Source: Helochares maculicollis (Eukaryota > Arthropoda > Insecta > Coleoptera > Hydrophilidae). Taken from it: DNA of 64,000 nucleotides. The position numbers and the translations under genes were made by a program. The notes under the pieces were generated by a model. That model ran no database searches. It was given only the letters and a program-made list of their open reading frames with translations, and was not told the DNA's origin. The stretch spans positions 1 through 64,000 of the forward strand of contig JAWQRO010000003.1 of NCBI GenBank assembly GCA_033557835.1, read 5' to 3'. How positions within the stretch are numbered: the first letter of the stretch is position 1; each line of letters opens with the position of its first letter. Shown here piece by piece: positions 11,661 to 26,308 of the stretch.

Positions 11661-14235
11661 ATTTTGTACTGGACCGCTTATTCTTAAGTTACTCTATTCT
11701 TTGCAACACCATTAAAATTTTATAATCACGATTTTATATTTCTTGTCTTGTTCTAAAATGCTGTACCCTATAAAACAAAAAATCTTCAGGGAACCGATTT
11801 GTTCCTCTCACATTAAATCTAGTCACATCAATTTGTCCGATTCTGTTAACTCTCACTCTCTAACATTATCTTTGCTTATCCAGTTTCTGCTATTTACAGG
11901 AGTATTCTCTTTGCTTAGTTTTTAGTCTGCATTTTCTTTATTATTTGTAGTTTCTTATGCCTCCAGACTTCTCGGTTATCTTCGTAAATCTTGATTCCAT
12001 ATATTAGCTTCGTTTAATCTAATTATTTTATTAAACTTTAATTATTCCATTAGTTAGACATACAATATGATCAAGCATTATAAAATTTTGATTCCTGAGA
12101 CATTTGTATATAAGCGAGATGATTCAATAAACCATAAGCTAAGGAAAAAGAAGCACATGCTTAATCAAATTTTGTATTAATTTAGATATTTAGATATGAG
12201 ATTTAGCCTAAGCAAATTGTACATATTTTCCATAAAAAGCCACTACTATACAACAAACAGTAAATTAAACTGACAATTCAAGTAAAACAATTATACCTAA
12301 ATAATTGTTTCAAAGTCTATAAATCCACAAGGATTCAGTCTTCCAAACGAAAAACCACAATATCAACGTCCTCACCCCGTAATTTCAATCGGCAAATATC
12401 TTACACACTAAATAAACACTTGCAAATCCATCTAAGATTTTCTTAAAGTATCCTCGACGGAATAACGAGATTTTCACTCAAGTTCCCTTAACTTCTTCAG
12501 CGCGGTTCCCGTATATCATATTACATACCACCCTCTAAATATAGCGTGCCTAGTAATCCCTGAAAAGCTGATTTTCACTGGAGTCGGTACGCATACACAA
12601 TAATGGCTTGTAATGCATTTGCAGCTCATTATTAAATTCTACGTTCTTAACGAAGATAGTCTTGAGTTTAATTCTAAGTTCTATTACACATTAGAGGGAA
12701 CTAGACCTGGAGAATCGTAACGAATGTTGCGAAACTTCGGTAATACCTGCTCTTGAAATCAAATTAAGTAAGTTCTATGCAAATAGCATGGGTACAAGAG
12801 ATTTTGCTTGAATGCAATGAATAACAATTTTAGCAGGTATTTAATTGAAGATGTTACCTAGAGTGTGCTTAATTTTGATATATTTTCTACTATTTGTCTC
12901 ATCGTATTGCGGAACCGCTACTTAAACATAAGATCAAAATTTGTTCAATAAGCGAATTTCATCAAATTAGCACATCCATATATTAGCGGAGTTGCTGGAC
13001 TATTAAAGCTGCTAAATTACTTTAATTTTGCATTTATAATATATAGTTGAAAAACTTTATAAAACAAATTTAAATTAGAAAATAGCAGGCAATTAACTAG
13101 TTTTTAAAGTTGAAAAATAATACTTAAAACTTGATTAAGAAAGTGCCTTAAGCGCTTTGGTTATTACAATTGCTGAAAATATCATTAAAATTCTTGTGGT
13201 GAAATCAAAATGCTGTTAATTTTTACAAAGCTGTACTTATCATAAAGTTAAATAATATTAGGTGGACTGTTTGCCGATTAAATACAAATAATATGGAAAT
13301 CAAGAGTACAGATTTGTATAGTTTGACGAAAGGCTTTTAGCAATCGTTAGATTTTTGTCATACGCTTGTAAACAAGCAATGAACGGCTGACAAGCTTGTG
13401 TGCATAATGTATAAACACCCTTAGTAGCTTCAGATTAATGGCTTTCTGTACACACTTCAATTTTATGATTGAATAAAATACACTAGAAATAACACATAAA
13501 AACTTTATTGGGTTATGGAGTTGCAAACAATTTATACAAACGTAGCACGTTCACCGTTTTCACCATTGACCTCGCCTTGGCGGTTAAGCAATTCGCAATG
13601 TTCTCGCAAATTTTTTACTCGTTCGCTGTCGCGCTCATGCTTTTTCCAGAAAACCCGTCTACTATCAACGTAATTAAATTTATATCTCATTTTTCAAAAG
13701 TCCATAATTAACAATTACTCGCAACTTTGATGTACAAAATTAATTTTCTGAAAAACATTAAAAAGCAGAAAAAGCTTGTTCGAAACAGAGATGAGGCTCA
13801 TCTAAACAGAGGCAGGAATTTAAGCAAGTCTGGAATATCTAAGTAAATTAAAAATCTAATGCGGCATGGTTTACAAGCTGCCCTATTTACGGTATAAAAG
13901 CTATGTGCGGGGTGAAGCCGGACCATTTAAGCTGCTCCATAATTGATTCTAACTGCACGTATTCACATACAATTCAGCTACTCGTGACTCGGTTAAAATG
14001 GAAATGAGACTAATTAAATTAAATGCTACTTAGCATTTAGTTAGCGCAAATATGAAAATTCTAAGGAAAAAATAAAAATTCGATAAGAAATGTTTCCCTG
14101 GAATCCATCAGCGCTTCAATGGAGATAGCGGCCGCTTCCTACATAGGAAGTTCACAGAGAAAAGACGATCCAGATGATAAGCTATAATTAGTGATGATAA
14201 GGAGAAACGATCGAAACAGGGAAAGCTTTTCAAAT

Positions 14236-14299
14236 AGAAGACGATGGAAATAGAAGGCGTTGGAAGTAAAAGACATTTAAAATGCAAGACGTTGAAGGA
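14236..14299. repeat. 16-bp tandem repeat, four units
   Basis: Four contiguous 16-bp units: AGAAGACGATGGAAAT, AGAAGGCGTTGGAAGT, AAAAGACATTTAAAAT, GCAAGACGTTGAAGGA. Weaker copies continue on both sides (about 14155-14340). Confidence 0.65.
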
Positions 14300-17200
14300 T
14301 GAAAATTCAGGATGATAAAAAAATTAAGGACTATGAAAATAATAAATGTTGAAACTAAGACCTGAAATAAAAGTTCCAAAAACCGAAATATTCAAATGCA
14401 GAAAGCTACGCGTTGTGAACAAACTGCGCAAGCGATTTTCAACTTGGCAATTTGATTTAATTTCACACAAAATTAATAAAAGTAAAGTTTTATCCGGGTG
14501 GTTGAGCTGGCGAACGTTTTCCGTAGGTTTCCCCTATGAAATAAGAAGTCCATTAAGCTGATTACGACAAAATTCAAGTCGGTTTTGTCCAAACTTTGCG
14601 ATAATATGATCAAGAGCAGAACTTTTCAGGCAGCTAATAAGCTTATAGAAATAAAGTATTGAGATTGAGACCTTTTTCCGATTGGTTATGCGTCTAAAAT
14701 CGCTTAGTAGGTTTGGGACTTAAAATTTCATAGAAGGTCGGCTTAAAATTGCATGGAAGGTCATCCGGAAAGGCAGCGAAATCATAACCTAAACAGATGG
14801 CGTAAATCATTTTGTACAGCGTCGCAGACCGATATTTTCCCATTGAATTTCCCAGGAGTCAAAAAAAGCCAACTATACTCCATCTAGCTCGATATTGTAT
14901 ATTTAAAGGGACATATCTTAGGTTATAATTCTCCCTGTATATATATACTCGACTGCTGTTGCTACCCTACTGCTGACCTCGTTTGTGCCGATCAATACTG
15001 CCGAACCAACCCTTACGTACATAGTAGACTCGGCCGTCACAGGATTTTCCCTTCGCTCCGGGGCCTCCGGTTTATTTTCCCTCTTTGTCTCCGTCTCAGA
15101 TTTAGACAGTAACCTTATCTTTCTTTCGCGCACCTACATTACACCAACTAGACAGAGTCGTGTACATACTGACACATAAAATAAACTATAACATCTTTTA
15201 ACCCTGCTGCTCTGGGGTTATTTAATATATTTGTATTAAATTTTGACGATTTGGCAGAAATTGCAGTGTGTTGCCTTTGTCCGGACGAAAGATATAATTA
15301 TTTTATGGATATAAGCGGTTTTGTGGTGGGACTATGTTTTCGGGATTTAGGTTCCGAGAAGTTTCGGTTTTGACGTCCAACGCCACCGCAGCGGGCAGAG
15401 CGCACATTGCATGAGGGCAGTTTTTCACATTATTCTCAAAGCTAGTAAATCCTTTGGAGGAATTGTCTCTTCGCCGAAAAATCAATTTGGAAGAACTGAG
15501 AAATGAAAGAAAAAGTGTGCATATTATGTACACGGCTACATAATTTTGAATTGAAACCGTTTATATTGCATTTAATTATGCGTATCGCTTGATTTGCTGC
15601 TTATAATATTCTTTATTTTATCCTGCATTTATCAATTGTGCAGCTTGAGTTGACTATTTTACAGGTGAGTTGTTTCCTAGGTTATGAATAAAGAATTAGC
15701 ACCAAACATGTTGACTGTATTTCGCTCGAGCACCGAAATAAGCGATTCTACAATAAATAAACAGCCAACTACGTAGCTCTATAATTCAAACGAAATGCAA
15801 AATTGTAAATTTGTGTAGAAGAAATGTGTTAGATACCTGGCAACCATCAAAATCATGGTTCCACAAATCGCCTATATAATATCATAAGGATACTTCGAAT
15901 TTAATTAATAATTGAAATAAAAGTACTTTTCAAGATGCAGCCAGTTAACTTTACCTTTCTTTGCTTGGTGGTCGGACGTCGTTAGGGAAACAGTTGAACG
16001 GTCGATGCCGGACTGCTAGTTCTTTGAATTCCAAGGCTTCCAATTGTTTGTTTCATTAGAATAGAATATCTTAAAGAAAAGAGTCAGCACTGGCTTTAGT
16101 TGTACTACATGCAAGTAGCCACATCTTATTTAGTGTACTCAAATGAAGATGTACTAAGACATATGATTCGTCAACTCCAAACAGCTGGTGCAAGTATCAA
16201 AACCTGAAGGCATCTTGAGAAGATCAAAAGCTAATAGATGATTCTCTACCACAGCAACCCAAAACACAAGGTTATGTTGAAGTCAATATTTGAACATTTT
16301 TCGCGTGAAGATTTGCTCAAAAGATGACTTTACAGAATGCCTTGCACGACTCGCACATTCAGAATTGAAAATACAGCATATATTTTATATGGACAAATTT
16401 TGTATAATAGACAGACGATTATAGTAGATGACGGCGAATTTGATCGGGAAAAGCCAACATAACTAGCCAAAAGAGACCTATTGATAAACCATCTTTTTAT
16501 TAGTAGTGATTGAAAGAATTATCGTCACTGTTAGTACAAAACTAGTTTACAATTAGCCCATTTTTTCCTACTTAGGCAAAACACACTAAAAATTATCACT
16601 ATTAAGTTTTACAAAACTACTACAAACAAATCTTTTTTTTTGCAAAAATCATGGTAAATTAAACATCTTAAATATACCAGGCACTCATTGGAAAGAAAAG
16701 AAAGGAGGCAAATGATCATCGAAATGAAATTTTCCAACCTTTTGTGAATCTAATGAATTTAATTTTATATTTATTGTTTCTACTTTTAAAAGTGTTTTTG
16801 AATCTTATTGCGTCACGCAAATCTTGTCCCCGTTTTTTTATACTGCTTTAAACCAAATTCAATAATCATCAATACATTAAATACTGTCGATTGTTTTCAT
16901 AACAATCAGTTTAATGTGGCATGAGATGAAGTTACTTTATCTTACTATATGCAAATGTTTGTCTGTCACCTTCACAACTTTCTCTTAAAAAAAGCGTTAC
17001 AGCTTTAATTGTTATAGTCTAAATTGAATTCATATTGCTTATTCTGTCGTCATTTTAACATTGTTAACAATTTTTATACACCAAAATAGCCAATTGTGCC
17101 ATATTATGAAAGAAGTATGAACAATTCATAATAAATTATTTATAAAATTGAATGCAAATTATATATAAACTTGAGGTATAAATATTTTTATACAAAATTT

Positions 17201-19290
17201 GATTAATACTAGTGTTTATTCCTATTTTAAATACGTTTTCTATAGCCGAATAATTTTAATATGGTTTAAGAATGGTCATCAGATTTTCCTTATTAAATTG
17301 ATTAACTGGCATATAACAAGTACTTTTACAACAAACTATTTTGAAACTAGAGAATATTTAGAGAAAATTGCAAAAAAGGTAATATTCACCACATTAAATT
17401 AAAGTTAAAATGTTCAAGTAATCTATATAAAATAGTTAAAGCATCTCTCGTAACTGGGATCGTTTCTGAAACTAAAGTTTTAAGTACTTCTAGCAACTTA
17501 AACTTTTTAATAGTTTTAATTGTAACTATTGTTTAAAGTATCAATCATTGGTACTTTGAGGTGAGGTTGATTTAAGTACGACGCAATAGGAATTGATTGA
17601 ATGAATACAGGAATAGTGAAATCGGCGGAAACTCAAAAATCTGTCAAACAAGAACATCGGGAAGGCCTTCTAAAAGATAGCTTGGCTTGGGATGCGCAAA
17701 ATCATTGGATTGACAGAACAAATTATAACCGACTTAAAGAGAAATATACAAAACTAAAAAGTCCAATAAGATTCAAATTTGCAAAACTAAAATATGTCTG
17801 TACGTCCTTTCTTTATTTTACTTTCTTTCCAGTCTGTAAGTAATAAATAGACAAATTACGAGTTCTAAAGATTTAGATTAACTAAAATGAACTACTTAAA
17901 AATATTTTGATTCTAAGAAATTTCTTCAGGCTTTAATAAGCATCTTGCTAAAAATCTCTATTTTGTGTAGCTAATATTTTTTTAATTAAATGCATGCGCT
18001 TCGAAAAGAGAATCGTATAAAACAAAAATAATTGAAGTAGTTACTAACTTTAAGGTTTAGAAATAGGGTATACGCTTTTATCAACTGTCTCCTTATTTAA
18101 AACCAAATTTAAATCAAATGCCAAAATATAAGATTTTTAAGAGCGAGTTTTTCCGCGTTTTTGGAAACATTTGTTTCTCTAATTAGAAGTCGGCTCCACA
18201 TCTGCATCAAAGCAATAAAGTACAAAAGTCACTTCGACTAAGGAAATTGTAATTTTTAATAGTTAAATCGACATTGAATCCATCATATACTCGTGACTTG
18301 GCTAACATTTGAATAAAATTTTGAATTTAATTCGTACTAAATTAGCATTGTCGGTATGGTATGATATGTAACGCCATACCTCTCCATCTCTGTCACTGGT
18401 ATTTCTGGTTACCCCTCGCAATTTCCATTATCGCTGGACATGAATCATACAAAATTTGAGGTTGTTTGTGCATAATAAGTTAGCACAACCGTTGAAACTA
18501 CAATAATTAATGTGGGTCTGGTTTCAGGATTGCATTTAGAATGTCCGATTTACGATTTTGCGAAGATAAGGGGCTAATTAATAGACGACGCGCATAAAGT
18601 TCCCTAGTTTAAAGTTATGGGCAAGCATTTAAGGAAATTGTTTGTCTCTAGATAACCTTACCAACATTACAGCTTTGTTTTTTACTACCCTTGAAACAAA
18701 AAACTTTACGCTAGACTACTAGCACAACTAATACTCGACCAGAAATTTAAGCAATCTCGATTGCCAATACGAGCCGATTTAGCAGCACGTTGTACAAAGA
18801 ACCTGCTGAATAGGAACGTTTCGAGTTAGGTACTTAGTTTAAACTAATAAATACATAAACGGAGATATCTCACAACCACACAGGAATTGTAGAAATTCAA
18901 TAAGTGTTTGTGCATAATTAGCTTCGACAGAGTCTAAATCTACAAATAATATTGATCAATCGTGCATTTACATCGACAAATTTGCACGTCTCGAAAAGTC
19001 AATCCTAATATACAGAGCATATAAATACCGAAGTTTCCGAAGGCCAAACCAAACACATAAAATACAACTCTAAACAATAAATCGCTCGAATTTCCCATTT
19101 TTCTCCGAGAAAATAAAATAATTGGACAACCTGAAGTCCCAAACCACAAACCCTTATCCTCGTAATTGCTTTCCATAATTTAGAATTTTCTCGCTACATA
19201 GAACAGGGTGGTAATTCACGCCCTTTCAAGAAATACTGCGCCGCCCTCGGGCAAGGTCAGCACTTGGGGTTCTCGTCTCGGCTCTCACTC

Positions 19291-19347
19291 TAAATTTATT
19301 TAGAATTAATTTAATTACTGATTAATTTAATTTTAATTATGATTAAC
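19291..19347. promoter_or_regulatory. Dense homeodomain-type TAATT cluster
   Basis: At least five TAAT/ATTA cores occur in 57 bp, inside an otherwise GC-richer block (about 19200-19690) that stands out from the AT-rich surroundings. It looks like an enhancer by composition only. Confidence 0.3.
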
Positions 19348-22300
19348 GGCCGAATTTAGTACCTAAGGCAGGGCGAGGGTTTATTCTTACGCGGAATGAA
19401 CTTCAACACGAGCTCGTCTTTCTCTCGCAAGAAAATTGTTTAATATTCATTAAAATCTTTCGAAACTCGTTTACACTAACCAAAAAGTTCGAGAATATCG
19501 GGCGGAACATGCAAAAGGTTGGTTTTAATTAAGTGTGCAGGTCAAAAGTGCTCCACGATTGCGAATTTGCAATTCAGTTCCGTTGTTGCGGTTATTTTGA
19601 AATTCAGCGCTGCCAATTACTGAGCAAAAAATCTATAACTAACGCTCCAAGAAACTCACCCCCTTTCGGGCTGCCCACATGAAACGTTTTCAACATTTCC
19701 ACTAACATTTTAAAATAACATCCGGTCTTAAATTCGAGTGTTCTGCTAACACCAAACTAGTCGACGTGATAAACATCTCCACAGCACTAAGCCTTTTTAA
19801 ATTTTAGTTTAAAACCTCCAATTCAATTCAATTCACATTTATTAAATCCATTCAATTCAGACTTTAACTGGATTTATCTAATTTTTGAAGAGCATATTTT
19901 TATGATTATTGAATATCTAGATACCAACCGCTTTAGAATCTACCGTTGCTATATTTAGCTGCTTTATGCGATTTAACCTCATATGAGTGTTGGCCGCATT
20001 TTTTGAGACTTAGCTGAATTTGTAGGGTTTGCTCGTCCGTTAATCGAAGATTACGATTTAAAAATCTATCTAGTTCAGCAATCGTCCGAAACAAAATTTA
20101 TTTATACAATAGTAGGATTTACAGTGCTAGAAACGAACCGTTTTATCACTCGAGTACAATTGCACACAACCAAACTAGACTATTCCAGAAAAATCTCGTC
20201 ACGTTCGTTCCATAACGTTCAAGCCATAACTTAAATAAATAGTAAACTTAGCAACAAGATTCTCCTCAAGCCGAAAACCAAAACTGCTGACTGTATCTTC
20301 GCACTTTACTGTGACATAGCAGCTCTGCTGAGCAAATTCCAACGAGTTTTTTTTATGCAGAAAAACAAAAGAAAAATTAAAATTCATTATGAATGATTCA
20401 TCCGATTTTCCACCCAAATAATCAACTTGATTTCCACAATTTAATAGAAATATTGAAATTTCATGTAAAACGAGCAATTTTTATTTCGTAAAAACGCTAA
20501 AAAGAGACTAAATTTACATTTTAAATTAGATCACTGGGAATACGCCGCTCTCCGTCTCTAAATTGACATACGCCTTTTCCCCATTCAAATAAAATAAAAT
20601 TCCTCTCTCTTAGATCAAAACGAGATTTATTACGAATATACCTTTTTAAATCCGACTTGGAGGCGTATCTCTACTTATTTTCAACAAACTCAGGAGCTAA
20701 TAAGATGAGAGCTGCCGTCATAAACTTGTACGTTTACAGTGATATACTACAGATAGGAAAACAGCTACCCATAGGCAGCTTGTATTTTTTTAAACAAAGG
20801 CAAAACAAACGCTGTCTAAGGTGCGTCCATATTTCTACAGCGTGCTGCGATTTCGATTTTAAATCGGTATTCCGACTTAATTTGCAAAATATCAATTCAT
20901 TTCTAAATTTTGAATGCTTTTACAATAGCTTAACTTATTCAACGCTAAATAATACATAATTTTAGCGTCTAAATGGGTTTGGAATAAAGCGCGTATCCTG
21001 AGATGTAGACACACGTCGCTCTAGTGCTGATTAAAGAACCTCCCATGTTGTGACGTAGGTACGAGATAAATGCTAATACACGTTTTCGTGAATTCCAATC
21101 GCTAATATCCAGTTAAAACAAGGTGCATCCACTTTACATTCAGGTTAACAACTCATAAAATTTCATAATTGCGACATAAACAAAGGAAATCTTGTTTGTT
21201 TATAAGCGCGAAAAATGCGATAAATATTTTTTTTCTAATTGACATGTACATAATTTATTTATTTATCAACAATAAGCGAGTTAAAAGTACAAAAGCTTGG
21301 TGTGCCATGGACCGATTAACGTGTGAAAACGGGTCAAATGATACGAAACGTTTGGATTTTCGTAACAGGCCGTGTAATTGAGTGCAAAACGTTTTGTATT
21401 TTGCATGTGTTTTTTGTTGAGTGGGCACATGTTTAGAGACAAATTTAATCATGCAATAAATAATGCAGTTTAAACTTGTTTGGTTTTTTGTGGCTAAGTG
21501 TAAAACTCAGTTGCTTTTGGTATAGATTGCCCATTTTTTATAGTTTTAAGCGGGTGCAGATTCAAGCTGTTAAAATTTTGTGTATATATGAATATACTTC
21601 GGAAGAAGGTTATGAAATAATAACGAAACTATAAAGACAGAAAGAAATATATTTACACTCTCAACAGCGATTGATAATATAGAAATTATAGAATTATAAA
21701 AGTGATGAATCAATTTCTACGTGCCACTCTTAAAATGAATTCACTTTGCAATAGTATAACAAAAAAACTGAGATGGGTGCAACAACGCCTGCAATAAAGT
21801 CATACTATTAATTTAGAAAAGTAATCATATACTTCAAGTAATCGCCGCCATATAATTAAAACTTGTAAAACGTAACCGTCAAATCTTCTCGTCATACCAA
21901 GAGAAAATCTAATGAAAAGTAATTTCACAATTTCCGCGGCGTTTTCCGTAGTACAAGATTTTCAGACAGATGAGTAATTTTTCAAATCGCAAGCTTGACC
22001 TGGTTTTAAAATGAACTGCAGTTTTCAACTCGGAATGCATATATACTCATAAATAACAAAAGTTGCGGTCGTTCTTTTTTCATACTTAATATTGCCGTGG
22101 ACTTTACTACACTCCGCTGTGTTTTATCGAACGTGAGCAAACAGTTGCAGTGACCCAATCTGGAAAATGGTTCAAGTAAATCACCGAAAATCATTTCTCG
22201 ACGTCAATCTCTACTTGGAATCTGTCCAATTTAAAAGTTTTAGTTGAAAAATGGCCACTGGAATTATTATTAGTTGTGACTTTTTGTCGAAGAAAGTCGA

Positions 22301-23161
22301 ATGTATATAATATACACATTCTTAAGGGCTGTACCTTCAAATTTTCGAAGTTGGCAAGCAAAGCTTGCGAAAATGCAAAGCAGATTAGGAATTTTCCAGC
22401 GCCCCTTGTATAGTGGAATTAAATTTGCATTTCAATATGGATCAAGCTCCTGCAATCAACTCCAAACTTTATGAGATGATTATTTGATAGAAGCGGCATT
22501 ACTTCAAGTGTACGGTTGGAGATAGTGGGAACTATAAATTCGAGTCCATGTAAATAAATGAACCGTTCCTGATTTAAATTTAAAATTCCATGAATTACGG
22601 TATATATTCCACAAGCTTGGGTGAGCTATAGAAGGGTTTTATCTCGGGGAAGTAATGGATACTTCAAAGCAAAATAAATCGATTGTTTTTGTTATGTTGG
22701 GATTTTTAGCATTCCGGTGTTTTTGCAGGATTTGAAAATATCACCCCGAAAAGAAATTCAATACTTAGTTGTAATGATTCAAGGGGTATTTCTTGATGAA
22801 AATTAATCGAGTACTTTGAACAAAAATATGTTATGAAATATTATTGTCGATTTAAAAAACAGCAAATAGTCGTCCTTTACGTGATTTATAGATTATGATC
22901 GCAATTGTTATTAACTTTTTTACGATTTACATATACTGATAATTGAATTGAAAGTAGATGTCGATTAGCATGCAAGATTTACGTGAAATATTAATTATAA
23001 GGTCTTACATAATTGATGTGTGACGAGAGGTCGATACACAAATGTATATTAGTTGGCAAAATGACACTCAAAGCACAGTAATCCCATATCTACATCTTCT
23101 TTAAAAATGTATAAATATTAAATAAATGTGAATTTAACTAGTTATTGGCTATTTTAGATAG

Positions 23162-23641
23162 CGTAGAACAAACTTTTGTTTGTTTTCTAAATTCGATAAT
23201 TTTTATCATTGGTCTAATTCAGCAACGACATTTGAAGCGGAACCTCATATCCTCAACAGATGCTATTCGCTCTATTACGCAAGAACCCCTTTTATTGCCA
23301 TTATTATTAAATTACGTTTTTTAACTGTTCATGTAACTGATATCCAACACACATTTTCAGTTTTTTCAAAAGGAGCTTTTTGGGACATCTGCACCGAATA
23401 TCATTTAATGTATTTGATGCGTGGTCTTAAAAAATACAACGTGATATTAAGTAATACTAAGCCGAAATTTTATACTCTTATGATTTACATGTCTAACAAT
23501 TTTTGCCGTGCTTATGTCAAATGCATAGTTAGATCACTAGGAATGAACGAGCGAACCGGGGGGACCCCGAGTAAGCGAAGTTTGCTTAGATATACTCCAT
23601 CTTTTCTACTGCATTTACACATTGCTAATCATCGGGTTTAA
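23162..23641 (+). other. Longest unexplained open frame (159 codons, stop to stop)
   Basis: The frame has no stop from 23162 to a TAA at 23639-23641. The first ATG is far inside (MYLMRGLKKYNV), and a possible acceptor (GGCTATTTTAG) lies at its left edge. The translation is rich in Phe, Tyr, Ile and His, typical of AT-rich noncoding DNA, and its last part overlaps a dispersed repeat motif (23566-23580). No family is recognised. It may be a decayed transposon or chance. Confidence 0.2.
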
Positions 23642-26266
23642 AATACAATCTACCAATTTTACCTATTTAACTTTAGCCCTCCAGGTCCATTAGCTCAGCT
23701 GGACGCTAATTAATTTTGTATATAAATGTTGTAGATGACAAGAAGAATGTAGAGTAAAGCAATTAGATTTTCTCGGGTGAATTGGTCTCTTAAAGGAAAC
23801 GACAAGTGAATTCAAAACACATATCAAATATTTTGAAAAATGTACGATACTTTTATGTGATAAAAGAGGGTTCATATTTTATAAAATCTATATATTTTCT
23901 TTCATTAAATACATACTTCTATTGCGACGCAAAATCGGAGATACCAACGCTGTGACGAAACGAAGACGCAGTTGCTTCGCATACTCGAGATGCGCTTAGA
24001 AACAAAAACGCACACTTCTATCCGAAAAATCACAAGCTTTCCACACTTTCAATTTTAATTAAAATATTCGTGATAAATTTTATTGTTAGCCTTCTTATAC
24101 AGTTACACTATAATTGTTTTTCAACAAAATGTTTTCGTCATGCCTTAAATTTCCTGTAATATTCTAAATTAGATTTTTTGCTTCCTACATTTTTCTCTTT
24201 TTTTTCACAATCTGTTTATTTGGATTATAATTTTGTTTTTTATATTGTATATTAAAATAAAAAATCGGCACCTGAGTCAAACGCTTAGACCTAGGTATTT
24301 ATTGTTAAAAAAAATCAGAGTTTATTAATTTGTATCGCTCTTCATTGTAAAGCAGCATTATTTCTTAGTATAGGATCCATTAAACAAGAATGTGTATATT
24401 TACAATTCTTAAGTTGCCATTTCAATTTTTTGATGGATATTTGGGAGCTATGTCAAAATTTTAATCTCAATAATTTATGTTATCGTGAGTAATTAATTTT
24501 ATGGAATTGTCATGTTAGTTTCATAGTATCATACCATAAATTATTTAAGACTTGTTTTACGCTCGTTTAGAAGCTGGTCAACTATTTCAGAGCCAATTAA
24601 AATGTTATATTAAGTAACACTGAAGAGTTGAGTTGTTGCATTTGTATATTCATACAAATAAATTTTGAAGACGTTTTTCTAAGACGCATTGCCTTTCTTT
24701 TAAATATTTAATTTAATTTTTAAATTTAAATAGTTTAGAACATCCGAATATGTATGTTTGTTTATTTTATAATCTTTGCGCAGGACGACAATGTGACAAT
24801 CTAGTTTCGGACATGTTTAAACGATCCTTTTACCAGACCGATTTCGTCTTACCGCTATCACGCGTTTCAAAAATATTCTAATCGTGTTCATATATCTTCA
24901 CTACTTAGAAATCCCAACAGAAAAATATGATGCCAATTTTTATAGCAAAAAAGTGGCACTTCATAGCGCTGTAAGCAAGTATAGGAGCGTTAACTAAGCC
25001 TTTTATTTATGTTTAAAACCTCGATTTATCTGCACGAAACTTTGGAAACTAAAAAACGTTATTTCATGTAATAGAATTTTGCATCTACTAGTTTTAAATA
25101 GTTTCTAATACGTGTACTTTATAGCAATACTTCATCGACTAATGTTCTTAAAAAATAAAACTAAGCAACTAGACCTGCGTAAATCCTACGTCATTGATGC
25201 TAATTGATAATCAATTATCTTTATATTACAAATTAATTAATAGTTTCATCTAGTTTTAGTAAAATAAAATATAAATTACAAGTGATTTTTCGTTGTATCT
25301 CACCATGTACTACATTTTATCATTTCTAACAATATAGGATCTATCTTGCTATAAAAACACTGTGGTATTGTATATGCAACGTGTCCATGCTTGAAAACTA
25401 TCAAATATATAACTATAAAAAAGCTGCAATGAAAATATGAAAAAGAGCACATTCCATTTGTATGAGACTTTTAGAGCTAAATTAAGCAGCGAATAAATTA
25501 AATCAGCTCTGAATTCAACAGTTACTTACCCAAATATACACTAGACCTTCAAAAATAAGATCCCGACATAGATTTAACGGTTGTCCTATACATATATACA
25601 GGTAAGCAAATTCTGTGCATTTATTGGAGTTTGGCCGCAGAAAAACAATTAAAATCGTAAATTATGCAGACTTGCCAAAATTCTTCAAAGATATGTCCGG
25701 TTGAAATGTGCTTTGTAGCCTGGCAAATTGCCGAAATGCAGCAGAAAATTTTGAAATGCGTTTTCTTAGAAGCGATTTCGCAAAATGATTTAATTACCCC
25801 AATTACTTGCTGCATCCAAACAGTTTATTTGTTTTTACACCAAAAATTAGCAAAACAGATTTTAGCTGAAATATACGATACATATTCAACATATAGCGCA
25901 AATGTTTTGTGCAAAAAAGTAGCTAGCATAAAAATATCACAAATAAACGAATTTACTCCTGGCATATATATTATTTCCTTGCATATTGCAAAAAGTTAGT
26001 TTCATAAACGCTTTTTGCAAAAAATTAAATTTTAAGTAATAATTTTATAGTTGCGCAAAATTTCTTCGATTATTTAATCAAATCAGTGCAACTCAAAAGC
26101 GGCACTTAAGGATTTTGTAATTAAACCGATAACAGATAAGAGTATTCGGCGACCTCGACGTTTTATTATGTAACAGGAAGCTGGCAAAGAGCATTTTGTT
26201 TCATTTAACAATGAAACCTTTTGACCCGAAATCTATTAAACAAAAAAAAAAGAATAAATCTCTTAC

Positions 26267-26308
26267 GTCGTCGTCCAGCATATTGTTGTCAGCCATCTGA
26301 TCGGCCAT
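26267..26308 (-). CDS. Probable first coding exon, minus strand (MADQMADNNMLDDD)
   Basis: On the minus strand an ATG in good context (CCAAGATGG) opens a 14-codon acidic peptide, MADQMADNNMLDDD, that runs exactly to GAC|GTAAGA, phase 0. Upstream, tandem TCAGTTCAGTT on the same strand (about 26406-26416) resembles the arthropod initiator and would give a 5' UTR of roughly 100 bases. The surrounding 200 bp are GC-richer than their neighbourhood. I do not recognise the N-terminus and found no convincing second exon to the left. Confidence 0.5.

Larger units (their letters stand above)
11511..26260. other. AT-rich noncoding DNA, probable long intron or intergenic
   Basis: No exon with convincing splice signals was recognised. 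Locally GC-richer blocks (about 14935-15180, 15320-15430, 19200-19690) break the AT-rich background. If the first exon at 26267-26308 is real, its first intron starts at 26266 and runs leftward through this stretch. Confidence 0.45.

Noticed and set aside
14935..15175. Solo LTR
   Set aside because: TG...CA ends can be forced on the minus strand, but the flanking 4-6 bp do not match, so no target duplication supports it.
19660..19680. Minus-strand ATG plus GTGAGT (MWAARKG)
   Set aside because: The start context is weak (T at -3) and seven codons plus one donor can arise by chance; no paired evidence.
25664..25999. 111-codon ATG-started plus-strand frame
   Set aside because: It has no recognisable domain, weak protein texture and no promoter or polyadenylation context; within chance for the window.
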